Assembly: GCA_946887425.1 (NCBI GenBank) | Contig: CAMPKW010000018.1 | Span: 1 to 19,686 of the forward strand | From: an uncultured Candidatus Saccharibacteria bacterium | GTDB lineage: Bacteria; Patescibacteria; Saccharimonadia; Saccharimonadales; UBA6022 | Length of the DNA: 19,686 nucleotides | Direction of reading: 5' to 3' | Part shown: piece after piece, positions 6,287 through 12,825 of the stretch | Layout of the letters: every line of letters begins with the position of its first letter | Position numbering within the stretch: the stretch's first letter is position 1 | Position numbers and translations under genes: made by a program | The notes under the pieces: generated by a model | The model's database searches: none | What the model was told of the DNA's origin: nothing | The model's input: the letters and a program-made list of their open reading frames with translations, nothing else

Positions 6287-7198
6287 CTATGACTGTGACG
6301 ATTTTTTCGTACGCACATCACGCCAATAGGCCTGTGCTTTAATACCAGGAGAAGTATCGTCGCATGCAAGTAAGTATTGATACTCATCGCTAATTGCAGA
6401 CTGCTTCACGACAAGCTCGAGCTCGTGAACTTCACCATCATTTCGAAGTGAGCCCGTAAGGCGAGCGATAGTTCGCTTCTCGAGCTCTACGATTGGATGC
6501 TTACCGACATAGACACCTCTTTCGTCCAAGGTATTGGCTTCTTTTAAGTGCACACCCTGATCTTCAGGCTTGATGTACTCAAGCGTAACTGGAACATTAG
6601 AACTCTCTATATAACCCTGAAGGCGCTCCAGTTCACTAGTAACATGCTCATCAAATGGCTTAAAGCCGCTTTTGGCAAATCCAACGGTGTCATTGGCACC
6701 CTCGATTGAACCGATCGCAGGATACGTCAGTAGTAAAAGCCCTGACTCAGCGACACTTATATTGCCACGTCCAGCCGCATCCATCATTTCCATCGTCACT
6801 TCGTCCATAAGTTCATTTGCAGACGAATCATTAAGCAAGCTATTCATTGCTTTGTCGCTATACCCGCAAGCCTGGGCGTGTGCATGATTGAGCTCCTCCA
6901 AGGCAGCGGCAATAGCATTATCAATGCCTGGTTTTTTTGCAGTATTTTTCTCAAGACGACGTATCTGATAGCGAAGAGCAGGGAAGAAATACCCTTTGCC
7001 CTTAATGCGCTCTCGACCAAAGGGTGTGGGTGAAAATGGATTAACCTCCCAAGGGTAATACTCGGCAATAACAGGTTGGCGCAAAAATTCTGCAACTGTA
7101 ACCGGCTCTTCGGCGAGATACTCCTGGGTATCTATGCGCGGGGAAGGATGAGCGAACTCATGTTCGGGTAGGCCCGGTTCTGCATGTGGGATAGTCAT
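6287..7198 (-). CDS. Soluble protein of unknown function
   Basis: This 303-residue protein is not recognised. There is no signal peptide or transmembrane segment. The N-terminal 60 residues are proline- and aromatic-rich (YYPWEVNPFSPTPFGRERIKGKGYFFPALRYQIRRLEK). The middle is helical (ELMDEVTMEMMDAAGRGNISVAESGLLLL). The C-terminal third appears beta-rich (VPVTLEYIKPEDQGVHLKEAN; EVHELELVVKQSAISDEYQYLLACDD). A consensus -10, TATAAT with a TGA extension, lies 10 bases upstream of the ATG and no Shine-Dalgarno is seen. The mRNA would then be leaderless or nearly so. It converges on tmk with a 24-base gap. The stop is TAG. Confidence 0.75.
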   Translation of the reverse strand: MTIPHAEPGLPEHEFAHPSPRIDTQEYLAEEPVTVAEFLRQPVIAEYYPWEVNPFSPTPFGRERIKGKGYFFPALRYQIRRLEKNTAKKPGIDNAIAAALEELNHAHAQACGYSDKAMNSLLNDSSANELMDEVTMEMMDAAGRGNISVAESGLLLLTYPAIGSIEGANDTVGFAKSGFKPFDEHVTSELERLQGYIESSNVPVTLEYIKPEDQGVHLKEANTLDERGVYVGKHPIVELEKRTIARLTGSLRNDGEVHELELVVKQSAISDEYQYLLACDDTSPGIKAQAYWRDVRTKKSSQS

Positions 7199-7208
7199 TA
7201 TAAAATAT

Positions 7209-7237
7209 ATTATATCATAGATGGTACAAAAAGTCTA
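7209..7237 (-). promoter_or_regulatory. Promoter of the minus-strand gene at 6287-7198
   Basis: On the minus strand TAGACT serves as -35 (7237-7232), with a 17-base spacer and TGA-TATAAT as extended -10 (7217-7209). The ATG is only 10 bases beyond the -10, leaving a leader of about 3 nt. Confidence 0.65.
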
Positions 7238-7256
7238 CATAAAGATAGGGTGAGAA

Positions 7257-7291
7257 GGGGACGGATAGGCGTAGTACGCCAGTCCGTCCCC
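7257..7291. repeat. Strong GC-rich inverted repeat between two minus-strand genes
   Basis: The outer arms GGGGACGGA (7257-7265) and TCCGTCCCC (7283-7291) are perfect. The inner arms GGCG (7268-7271) and CGCC (7277-7280) are separated by TAGTA. No T-tract follows on either strand. It lies 20 bases after the stop of the 82-residue gene and just upstream of the next promoter. It may be a transcript 3'-end or stability stem. Confidence 0.6.
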
Positions 7292-7311
7292 AGATGCGCG
7301 AGCTTGGCGTT

Positions 7312-7560
7312 CTAAGAGAACAAGAAGCTCAGCGGACCATTGGCCAGTGCGTTGGCCTCAACCTCTCGCAACCCATTGCAATACCGAAGCGCAACACGTT
7401 CTTTGTACTGCGCCAGCGTGAGGTTGTGATGAGGCGCGATACGCGCATACTCTCGCACAACCTGCACCGGATCAATCTTACGATTCTCCTCAATGGAAAT
7501 CCGAAGCTCCTTGACCGCTGCGTTGAGATCAATCTCGAGAGTTTGGGCGTTCTCCGCCAT
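7312..7560 (-). CDS. Small helical protein, unknown function
   Basis: This 82-residue protein is not recognised. It is soluble and mainly helical (EIDLNAAVKELRISIEENRKIDPVQVVREYARIAP, then NLTLAQYKERVALRYCNGLREVEANALANG) and ends in a hydrophobic PLSFLFS. I chose ATG 7560 over the in-frame ATG at 7590 because a perfect AAGGAG lies 5 bases before 7560, while the upstream codon has none. A strong promoter (TTGCTT, 17 bases, TGC-TATAAT) lies about 50 bases upstream, divergent from the rplJ promoter. The stop is TAG, followed by the GC-rich inverted repeat. Confidence 0.7.
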   Translation of the reverse strand: MAENAQTLEIDLNAAVKELRISIEENRKIDPVQVVREYARIAPHHNLTLAQYKERVALRYCNGLREVEANALANGPLSFLFS

Positions 7561-7608
7561 GTTGACTCCTTCGTGTACGTAGCCTACCAATCTGATAAGC
7601 AGTCTCCT

Positions 7609-7637
7609 ATTATAGCATTTAATCAGTAAATAAGCAA
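7609..7637 (-). promoter_or_regulatory. Promoter of the 82-residue protein gene
   Basis: On the minus strand the -35 is TTGCTT (7637-7632), with a 17-base spacer and a perfect extended -10, TGC-TATAAT (7617-7609). It is divergent from the rplJ promoter 50 bases away. Confidence 0.75.
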
Positions 7638-7663
7638 TTGGTCGAGGTTTTCACGCTGTAATA

Positions 7664-7693
7664 TTGACTTTTTCACGCCCATTCTGCTATACT
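7664..7693 (+). promoter_or_regulatory. Promoter of the rplJ-rplL operon
   Basis: The -35 is TTGACT (7664-7669), followed by an 18-base spacer and an extended -10, TGC-TATACT (7685-7693). This is among the best promoters in the window. It places about 230 nt of leader before rplJ. The intergenic stretch 7591-7927 contains this promoter, the divergent one and the L10 leader; no further gene was seen there. Confidence 0.75.
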
Positions 7694-7705
7694 CATTTCA
7701 GACAT

Positions 7706-7814
7706 TACCAGAGACAGTAGCAGTGAATCGAAAGAAACACTTAATCATGCTACCGAGGATGCAACAAACATTTTCATTAGAGTCTTTGGTAGTGCGAGAA
7801 TCAAAGACTTTTTT
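7706..7814 (+). promoter_or_regulatory. Ribosomal protein L10 leader with attenuator
   Basis: The leader begins AGAGACAGTAGCA (about 7710-7722) and closes with TGCTACCGAGG (7748-7758). This matches the L10-binding hairpin of L10 leaders, where AGACAG..GCAG and CTGCCGAGG-type sides form a kink-turned stem. An intrinsic terminator follows: AGTCTTTG (7781-7788), loop, CAAAGACT (7802-7809), T-run to 7814. GCTACCGAGGAT (7749-7760) can instead pair with GTCTTTGGTAGT (7782-7793) including wobbles. That would break both the L10 hairpin and the terminator. The known model in Bacillus is that L10-(L12)4 binding stabilises the first hairpin and allows termination. Confidence 0.8.
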
Positions 7815-7927
7815 ATTTGCCCTCTGACCCAGTAGGCAAGTAGAGCAATAAGAAGGTTGATGAAACTTTCATTACCAGTACATTAACAATCCGGTTGAAT
7901 AAAACATCAATCAAAGAAAGGACTTTT

Positions 7928-8452
7928 ATGGCAATTACCCGCGATAAAAAGAACACTTTGGTTGCAGAGATGAGCGACGTTCTCGCAGATGCCAAGATGA
8001 CTGTGTTCGCACAGTATCAAGGCCTCAGCGTAGCTGACGTACAAGAACTTCGTCGCGCTGCTCGTGAAGCAGGAGTGACAATCAAGGTCATCAAGAACCG
8101 ACTTGTTCGTGTTGCACTAGCGTCTCATGACGTTTACAAAAACACTGACACTTCAGCTCTTACTGGCCAGTTGCTCTACGCGATTAGCGATAGCGATGAA
8201 GTTGCACCAGCACAAGTACTTGATAAGTTTGCAAAAACTCATCCTGCACTTGTCTTTGTTGGCGCGTTTTCTGGCGAAGGCGCAACCCTTAGCGCCGATG
8301 AAGTTAAGGCTCTTGCTGGTCTTCCAAGCAAGAACGAACTTATCGGTCAAGTGGTGGCACAACTGCTTTCACCAGTTCACGATATTACAAACGCACTATC
8401 TGGCAACTTGCACGCCCTCCTCGATGGCGTCAGTGCTAAAGCAACCAATTAA
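7928..8452 (+). CDS. rplJ: 50S ribosomal protein L10
   Basis: L10 anchors the L7/L12 dimers to the stalk base beside L11 and, with them, represses its own operon. The 174-residue product shows the L10 N-terminal domain (residues 1-20 helix, then SDVLADAKMTVFAQYQGLSVADVQELRRAAREAGVTIKVIKNRLVRVAL). The C-terminal helix, VVAQLLSPVHDITNALSGNLHALLDG, is the L7/L12 dimer docking site. I placed the start at ATG 7928 (MAITRDKK), with AAAGGA 8 bases upstream. A TTG at 7895 in frame is not needed. rplL follows after 28 bases. The stop is TAA. Confidence 0.97.
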   Translation: MAITRDKKNTLVAEMSDVLADAKMTVFAQYQGLSVADVQELRRAAREAGVTIKVIKNRLVRVALASHDVYKNTDTSALTGQLLYAISDSDEVAPAQVLDKFAKTHPALVFVGAFSGEGATLSADEVKALAGLPSKNELIGQVVAQLLSPVHDITNALSGNLHALLDGVSAKATN

Positions 8453-8480
8453 TTAAACTGAATTTTACAAGGAGGCTATC

Positions 8481-8855
8481 ATGGCTGACATTAAGAAACT
8501 TGCAGAAGAGCTAACTAAGCTAACTGTACTCGAGGTTAACGACCTCAAAACTATCCTTAAGGATGAATACGGCATCGAGCCAGCTGCTGCAGCTGTTGCT
8601 GTTGCTGGCCCTGCTGCTGAAGCAGGTGCTGCTGAAGACGAAAAATCTGAATACACAGTGACTCTTACAGACGCTGGTGCTCAGAAAGTAGCTGTTATTA
8701 AAGCTGTTAAAGAAATCACTGGCCTTGGTCTTGGTGAAGCAAAGGCTATCGTTGACGGTGCCCCAGCTCCAGTCAAAGAAAAAGTCAGCAAAGATGACGC
8801 TGAAGCAGCTAAGAAGCAGCTCGAAGAAGCTGGCGCAAGCGTAGAACTTAGCTAA
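8481..8855 (+). CDS. rplL: 50S ribosomal protein L7/L12
   Basis: L7/L12 forms the flexible stalk that recruits and stimulates translational GTPases. The 124-residue product has the N-terminal dimerisation helices ([31 protein letters not shown]), an Ala-rich hinge (36-51) and the C-terminal globular domain with [25 protein letters not shown] and a GASVELS ending, all typical. A perfect AAGGAGG ribosome binding site precedes the ATG. It is the second gene of the rplJ operon, and a terminator follows at 8915-8947. Confidence 0.98.
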   Translation: MADIKKLAEELTKLTVLEVNDLKTILKDEYGIEPAAAAVAVAGPAAEAGAAEDEKSEYTVTLTDAGAQKVAVIKAVKEITGLGLGEAKAIVDGAPAPVKEKVSKDDAEAAKKQLEEAGASVELS

Positions 8856-8861
8856 TTTCAT

Positions 8862-8880
8862 TTACTCCCTTGCGGAGTAA
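8862..8880 (+). repeat. Short hairpin after rplL
   Basis: TTACTCC (8862-8868) and GGAGTAA (8874-8880) form a 7-bp stem. There is no T-tract, so it is more likely an mRNA 3'-end stabilising stem ahead of the main terminator. Confidence 0.4.
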
Positions 8881-8914
8881 GCAAACTTATTCAACCGGTG
8901 TTAATGAACCAAAG

Positions 8915-8947
8915 AATATACCGTCCCGTACAGGACGGTATATTTTT
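8915..8947 (+). terminator. Intrinsic terminator of the rplJ-rplL operon
   Basis: AATATACCGTCC (8915-8926) pairs with GGACGGTATATT (8933-8944), a 12-bp stem with loop CGTACA, and a T-run (8943-8947) follows. Confidence 0.85.
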
Positions 8948-9038
8948 ATGCAATAACAAAATTAACAACGCTTTTGCTGTTACCCCTAATAATGGTGTGG
9001 AAAACAGATATGTTTCGTTTTTCGCCGATTCTTCTTGC

Positions 9039-9050
9039 TATACTAAGATT
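9039..9050 (+). promoter_or_regulatory. Extended -10 upstream of the first pilin gene
   Basis: TGC-TATACT (TGC at 9036-9038, hexamer 9039-9044) is followed by AAGATT and then the ATG. The predicted transcript start is the start codon itself. No Shine-Dalgarno is present. Confidence 0.6.
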
Positions 9051-9575
9051 ATGAAAATAAGCACAAGAGGTTTCACGATCGTAGAGCTCCTGATCGTGAT
9101 CGTTATTATTGGTATCCTGGCGGCAATTACCGTCGTTGCCTACAATGGCATTCAAACCCGTTCGACTAACAGCAAAATTGACTCAGACATGCGCAACCTT
9201 GTCGTTGCCATTGATCTTGCTCGCCAAAAAGACGGCGTTGCGCTGCGTTTTGTTACAGGAAGTGCCGCAACCGGTAGTCCTTGCTGGGGAAAGGCGAATG
9301 ACACCGACCTTGCAGCTCTTGCCAAGACTGACGGCTGCTGGACACAATATGCCACCGCACTTGATGCGATCAGCACCGCTAGCGGCATGAACGTACGAGG
9401 GCTCGTAGATCCATGGGGAAGGCCGTATTACATTGACGAGAATGAAGGGGAAGGTGCCGTACCAGCTACCGCCTGCGCCGATGACGCGATTGGCTACTAC
9501 TCACGGCCATTCACGACAGGACAAACGATGACCAAGCATACCATTATTAAAAACGTCCAACCGGCCTGTATCTAA
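9051..9575 (+). CDS. Type IV pilin-like protein with a GspG-like DPWG motif (pilin 1)
   Basis: This 174-residue prepilin has a class III signal: short MKISTRG leader, cleavage after Gly7, Phe8 at +1 and Glu12 at +5, then a hydrophobic helix (VELLIVIVIIGILAAITVVAY). The C-terminal domain has four cysteines (78, 96, 142, 173), able to form two disulphides. It also carries DPWGRPYYIDENEGE (120-134), which resembles the calcium-binding DPWGxPY segment of GspG-type major pseudopilins. I chose ATG 9051 because the class III signal starts there; an upstream in-frame start at 8898 would bury it. The next gene starts on its TAA stop (TAATG). It is likely a pilus or pseudopilus subunit processed by a prepilin peptidase encoded elsewhere. 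Confidence 0.85.
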   Translation: MKISTRGFTIVELLIVIVIIGILAAITVVAYNGIQTRSTNSKIDSDMRNLVVAIDLARQKDGVALRFVTGSAATGSPCWGKANDTDLAALAKTDGCWTQYATALDAISTASGMNVRGLVDPWGRPYYIDENEGEGAVPATACADDAIGYYSRPFTTGQTMTKHTIIKNVQPACI

Positions 9576-10123
9576 TGAAGCGTCGACGTTACAATTCGGC
9601 AGGCTTTACCATTGTCGAACTTTTGATTGTGATTGTTATTATCGGTATTCTTGCTGCCATTACGATCGTGGCGTATAACGGGATACAAAATAGAGCATAT
9701 GACACATCTGTGCAATCAGACCTTGCCAATACAGCAAAAAAACTAGAGCTAGCTAAAATATCGAGTACGTCGGACGCCTACCCATACGGTAACCCCGCGA
9801 TAAATTCGGCAGTTAAAGACCTAAAGGTAAACAAGTCGGCGTATATTATCAGCCCGGACGCAACGTATAATGTACTCATTTGCTACCCAACCACAACAGA
9901 TACGACAAACCATGTTGTATTATCATTAAGTAAATCCGGTAAACGATTCTACACTGAGCCAGGAGGCAAGATAAGTGAATACACTGGCTCTGTCAGCTGG
10001 GCGGGAGGTGCTGCAAACACTATATGCAATAGCGTCAGGACCGGATGGATCGCAGGTGGCTCAGGCTATAATGCGACAGACACCACGACAGGCCCGTGGA
10101 GGGATTGGGCGGGTGGCAACTAG
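9575..10123 (+). CDS. Type IV pilin-like protein (pilin 2)
   Basis: This 182-residue prepilin has leader MKRRRYNSAG, cleavage after Gly10, Phe11 and Glu15 at +5, and then the conserved membrane helix and AYNGIQNRA. The C-terminal domain is Thr/Ser/Gly-rich and has two cysteines (near residues 102 and 150); its last 30 residues are glycine- and tryptophan-rich (WIAGGSGYNATDTTTGPWRDWAGGN). The ATG shares one base with the preceding stop, so it is translationally coupled and has no ribosome binding site of its own. A 95-bp stretch (9602-9696) coding the cleavage site and helix is identical in DNA to the fifth pilin gene. The stop is TAG. It may be a minor pilin. Confidence 0.85.
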   Translation: MKRRRYNSAGFTIVELLIVIVIIGILAAITIVAYNGIQNRAYDTSVQSDLANTAKKLELAKISSTSDAYPYGNPAINSAVKDLKVNKSAYIISPDATYNVLICYPTTTDTTNHVVLSLSKSGKRFYTEPGGKISEYTGSVSWAGGAANTICNSVRTGWIAGGSGYNATDTTTGPWRDWAGGN

Positions 10124-10124
10124 C

Positions 10125-10613
10125 ATGAACTCATCTCTACGCGACAAGCACGGCTTCACGATCGTCGAACTGCTAATTGTCATTGTTATTATTGGAATTC
10201 TAGCAGCGATCACGATCGTGGCGTATAACGGTATTCAAGATCGGGCGAAATACACAACCATCCAGTCCGACCTTAAGACGATACAAAAAGTTATTGAGCT
10301 TCATAAAGCTGAAGTCGGCACGTATCCTAGCACAGGGGGGAACTGGTCCTATTCATCAAGTGGCGCAAATACATTTGTCCCTGGAGTGGTGCCAAAATAC
10401 GCAGCATCCCTCCCACAGCTAAGCGGAACCGTCACGTCAGGCAATTGCTATATTTACAAGTCCGACGGCACCCGCTATAAGCTTCTTCGACTTGGGCAGC
10501 CAAAACTACCGCAGTACGAACAAGACACCATTCCCGCTTCTGTAAAAGACTCGACCTACACGACATGGCAAGACAGATGGGGTTACTGGACGGAAGGCGA
10601 TCAGGCATACTAA
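10125..10613 (+). CDS. Type IV pilin-like protein (pilin 3)
   Basis: This 162-residue prepilin has leader MNSSLRDKHG, then FTIVELLIVIVIIGILAAIT and AYNGIQDRAKYTT. The first helix continues through SDLKTIQKVIELHKAEVGTYPSTGGNW, a pattern of pilin and pseudopilin N-terminal helices ending in a GTYPSTGG-type turn. The remainder is beta-rich with aromatic residues and only one cysteine. I chose ATG 10125, one base after the previous stop, because an upstream in-frame start would lie inside the previous gene and bury the signal. The next gene overlaps its TAA stop (TAATG). Confidence 0.85.
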   Translation: MNSSLRDKHGFTIVELLIVIVIIGILAAITIVAYNGIQDRAKYTTIQSDLKTIQKVIELHKAEVGTYPSTGGNWSYSSSGANTFVPGVVPKYAASLPQLSGTVTSGNCYIYKSDGTRYKLLRLGQPKLPQYEQDTIPASVKDSTYTTWQDRWGYWTEGDQAY

Positions 10614-11125
10614 TGAGCATTCACGACGCTACATCCAAACAACACTCTAGCGGCTTCACGATCGTGGAGCTGCTCATTGTGATTGTTATTATCGGTATTC
10701 TTGCTTCTATTACGATCGTAGCGTATAACGGGATACAAGACCGAGCCCGTGTTTCAAGCCTCCAGTCTACTCTTACGAATATCGGAAAAATGGCACAAGT
10801 ATACCAAACAGCTGACGGCGCTTTTCCCGCATCTGATGCCGGCGTAAAGGAGATACTTCAAAAGGCAAACGCCTGGGAAAGCACCCGCTCACCAGTGACT
10901 CACACCTATCTCTTCTGTGCAAATGCTGATAAGTACGCTGTTATCAGCATGTCCGCACCAAACATCCCCGCCTACAACAGTGCCGGCGCAACTGTGCATT
11001 TTTGGTCAAGTGACAAAGGCGTAAGCAAATACACCAATACCACAGGCGACGCCAACTGGACACCAAACTGTAATTTAGCTATAGGCGCCATTACATGGCG
11101 GCAAGTATCTAGTAGTGTCAACTAG
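10613..11125 (+). CDS. Type IV pilin-like protein (pilin 4)
   Basis: This 170-residue prepilin has leader MSIHDATSKQHSSG, cleavage after Gly14, Phe15 and Glu19 at +5. The helix (LLIVIVIIGILASITIVAY) is followed by NGIQDRARVSSLQSTLTNIGKMAQVYQTADGAFPAS, and the C-terminal domain has two cysteines. The start overlaps the stop of pilin 3 (TAATG), completing a four-gene overlapping run. The stop is TAG, followed by about 50 bases and a new promoter for pilin 5. The C-terminal domain (FWSSDKGVSKYTNTTGDANW) is not recognised. Confidence 0.85.
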   Translation: MSIHDATSKQHSSGFTIVELLIVIVIIGILASITIVAYNGIQDRARVSSLQSTLTNIGKMAQVYQTADGAFPASDAGVKEILQKANAWESTRSPVTHTYLFCANADKYAVISMSAPNIPAYNSAGATVHFWSSDKGVSKYTNTTGDANWTPNCNLAIGAITWRQVSSSVN

Positions 11126-11137
11126 CATACGACTTAC

Positions 11138-11166
11138 TTTACTCGATAACGCTAGTGTTTTATACT
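11138..11166 (+). promoter_or_regulatory. Promoter of the fifth pilin gene
   Basis: The -35 is TTTACT (11138-11143), with a 17-base spacer and -10 TATACT (11161-11166). The ATG is 10 bases beyond the -10, giving a leader of about 4 nt. Unlike most promoters here it lacks a TGN extension. Confidence 0.6.
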
Positions 11167-11176
11167 TCATGCAGTA

Positions 11177-12133
11177 ATGTGGACATCCTCCAGTAAACAA
11201 CGTTCGGGCTTTACCATTGTCGAACTTTTGATTGTGATTGTTATTATCGGTATTCTTGCTGCCATTACGATCGTGGCGTATAACGGGATACAAAATAGAG
11301 CCAGAGCCTCGGCGGTGACGAGCAGCCTTGCAGGCGCTGCCAAGCAACTCGAGCTCAGTAAAGTAGAGGCGGGCACCTATCCGTCAAGCGGTGCTAATCT
11401 CAAAAAAACTGACGATGTCGAGTTTCAATACACGTACAATTTGTCATCAGATAGCTATTGTCTTACAGCAACAAAAGACACCATTTCATACAAGATTCAG
11501 TCGACTGCCCAAGTGCCCGTTCAGGGAGGTTGCGCAGGCCATAGCCAAGGTGGAGTGGCAGCTGTGACAAATATGGCGACTAATCCAGGCGCTGAAAATA
11601 ACATAAGCGGCATAACTACCGTGAGTGCAACAGGCGCCCGCGACACCACCTGGTCGAGCTCTGGCGCTGCATCATTCAGGATTACACCCACCAGTACGTC
11701 AAACGACACCTACATCGCCTACGGCGGAGACCTGGGTGGGTTTAGAATGGGACTACAGGCAGGCAAAACGTACACAATATCCGGCACCGTCCGACTCGCC
11801 GCCGCTCAAACTAGCTCACTATCCGGTAATGGGTCACGCCAAATTACCGCATGGTACACCTCAAGCACCGGGTCACACTCTTTGACACGGGGCACACAGG
11901 CCGCAAATGCGGCCGGACAATCACGAGTTTCAGTCACGTACTCTATACCCGCAACCGCAACTGCAGCATGGATCCGTCTATATAACGGTGCATCTCTTGA
12001 TAATGGCGTCGTATGGTGGGATGACATCATGATAACTGAAGGTTCAACAAATCATAGCTATGCCGACGGCGAATCCTTAAACTGGATCTGGAATGGAACA
12101 CCTCATAACTCAACGTCAACAGGACCGTTATAA
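11177..12133 (+). CDS. Type IV pilin-like adhesin with C-terminal beta-sandwich domain (pilin 5)
   Basis: This 318-residue protein is nearly twice the length of the other pilins. Its leader is MWTSSSKQRSG, cleaved after Gly11, followed by Phe12, Glu16 at +5 and the conserved helix. Residues 30-130 form a pilin-like domain with two cysteines. From about residue 131 (VTNMATNPGAENN) to the end is a second domain with TWSSSGAASFRITP, LQAGKTYTISGTVRL, AWIRLYNG and WWDDIMITEG. This pattern is seen in jelly-roll carbohydrate-binding modules (CBM4/9-like) and phage tail or adhesin domains. A tip adhesin is the simplest reading, which is inference. It has its own promoter. It shares 95 identical bases (11207-11301) with pilin 2. 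The stop is TAA. Confidence 0.85.
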   Translation: MWTSSSKQRSGFTIVELLIVIVIIGILAAITIVAYNGIQNRARASAVTSSLAGAAKQLELSKVEAGTYPSSGANLKKTDDVEFQYTYNLSSDSYCLTATKDTISYKIQSTAQVPVQGGCAGHSQGGVAAVTNMATNPGAENNISGITTVSATGARDTTWSSSGAASFRITPTSTSNDTYIAYGGDLGGFRMGLQAGKTYTISGTVRLAAAQTSSLSGNGSRQITAWYTSSTGSHSLTRGTQAANAAGQSRVSVTYSIPATATAAWIRLYNGASLDNGVVWWDDIMITEGSTNHSYADGESLNWIWNGTPHNSTSTGPL

Positions 12134-12225
12134 TTACTGATCTGAACACGGCCTTATAGGCCCGCGCACCCGTTCAATACATGACGATACTATCGACTAA
12201 CGCACTTCGTGCGTACTACTGTATA

Positions 12226-12254
12226 TTGACAAAAAAGTATCTGGCTGATATATA
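12226..12254 (+). promoter_or_regulatory. Consensus promoter of the two-barrel protein gene
   Basis: A perfect -35, TTGACA (12226-12231), with a 17-base spacer and a TGA-extended -10, TATATA (12249-12254), lies about 50 bases before the ATG at 12304. It lies inside the longer open frame and argues for the downstream start. Confidence 0.8.
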
Positions 12255-12303
12255 TAGAGACAATATCACTACAAAAATAGACAAAAGGAAATTGCGAGTT
12301 ACC

Positions 12304-12819
12304 ATGTCTGAATTACCAGAAAAACAAGTGAAGCGATTGCATTCGCTTATTCAAGAGGCCGAAACCAACTTAGCAGCCGCTAAGGAACTCCTTATTAGCA
12401 TCATGGGCGAAAATGGCACCATCGTCACCCCGCGCAGCAGCCAGGAAGAGGTGGGTGGAAAAGTTATCGAAGGTGTCTTTGACGGACAGGTGACAATTGG
12501 ACCAGATGGCAAAAGCTATCCCGTACCCGCCAATTACGCCAGCAAATCTAAGCTTGTCGAAGGCGACATCATGAAGCTTACCATCGCTGATGACGGCAGC
12601 TTTATCTACAAGCAGATTGGCCCAACACCTCGTAAACAAATTATCGGTACACTCACCCAGCACGACGGCGCCTACTACGTCGAAGCAAACGGCAAAGAGT
12701 ACCGCATTCTCCTTGCGAGCGTAACGTACTTCCATATTGCTATTGGCGACCAAGTGACAATTATTGTACCCGAAGACAACCCAGATGCCACCTGGGCGGC
12801 GGTTGAAGCAGCACTTTAG
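12304..12819 (+). CDS. Conserved CPR-type protein with coiled-coil and two beta-barrel-like repeats
   Basis: This 171-residue protein has no assigned function. Residues 4-34 form an amphipathic helix, probably a coiled coil (EKQVKRLHSLIQEAETNLAAAKELL). Two similar segments follow: 54-94 (VIEGVFDGQVTIGPDGKSY..LVEGDIMKLTI) and 113-155 (IIGTLTQHDGAYYVEANGKEY..IAIGDQVTIIV). The GK and GD pairs in each are 18 residues apart. They look like duplicated small beta barrels of OB/TRAM type, which often bind nucleic acid; that link is inferred. I chose ATG 12304 rather than 12181 because the consensus promoter lies between them. Weak GCGAG and AAAGGA sequences precede the ATG. The downstream gene follows after 6 bases. 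The stop is TAG. Confidence 0.8.
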   Translation: MSELPEKQVKRLHSLIQEAETNLAAAKELLISIMGENGTIVTPRSSQEEVGGKVIEGVFDGQVTIGPDGKSYPVPANYASKSKLVEGDIMKLTIADDGSFIYKQIGPTPRKQIIGTLTQHDGAYYVEANGKEYRILLASVTYFHIAIGDQVTIIVPEDNPDATWAAVEAAL

Positions 12820-12825
12820 TCGTAC

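Noticed and set aside
8898..9050. Longer pilin 1 start adding 51 residues
   Set aside because: It overlaps the rplL terminator and would bury the class III signal peptide.
12134..12225. Small palindromes (GGCC..GGCC near 12150 and ACGCAC..GTGCGT near 12200) as terminator of pilin 5
   Set aside because: The stems are short and no T-tract follows, so a terminator cannot be supported.
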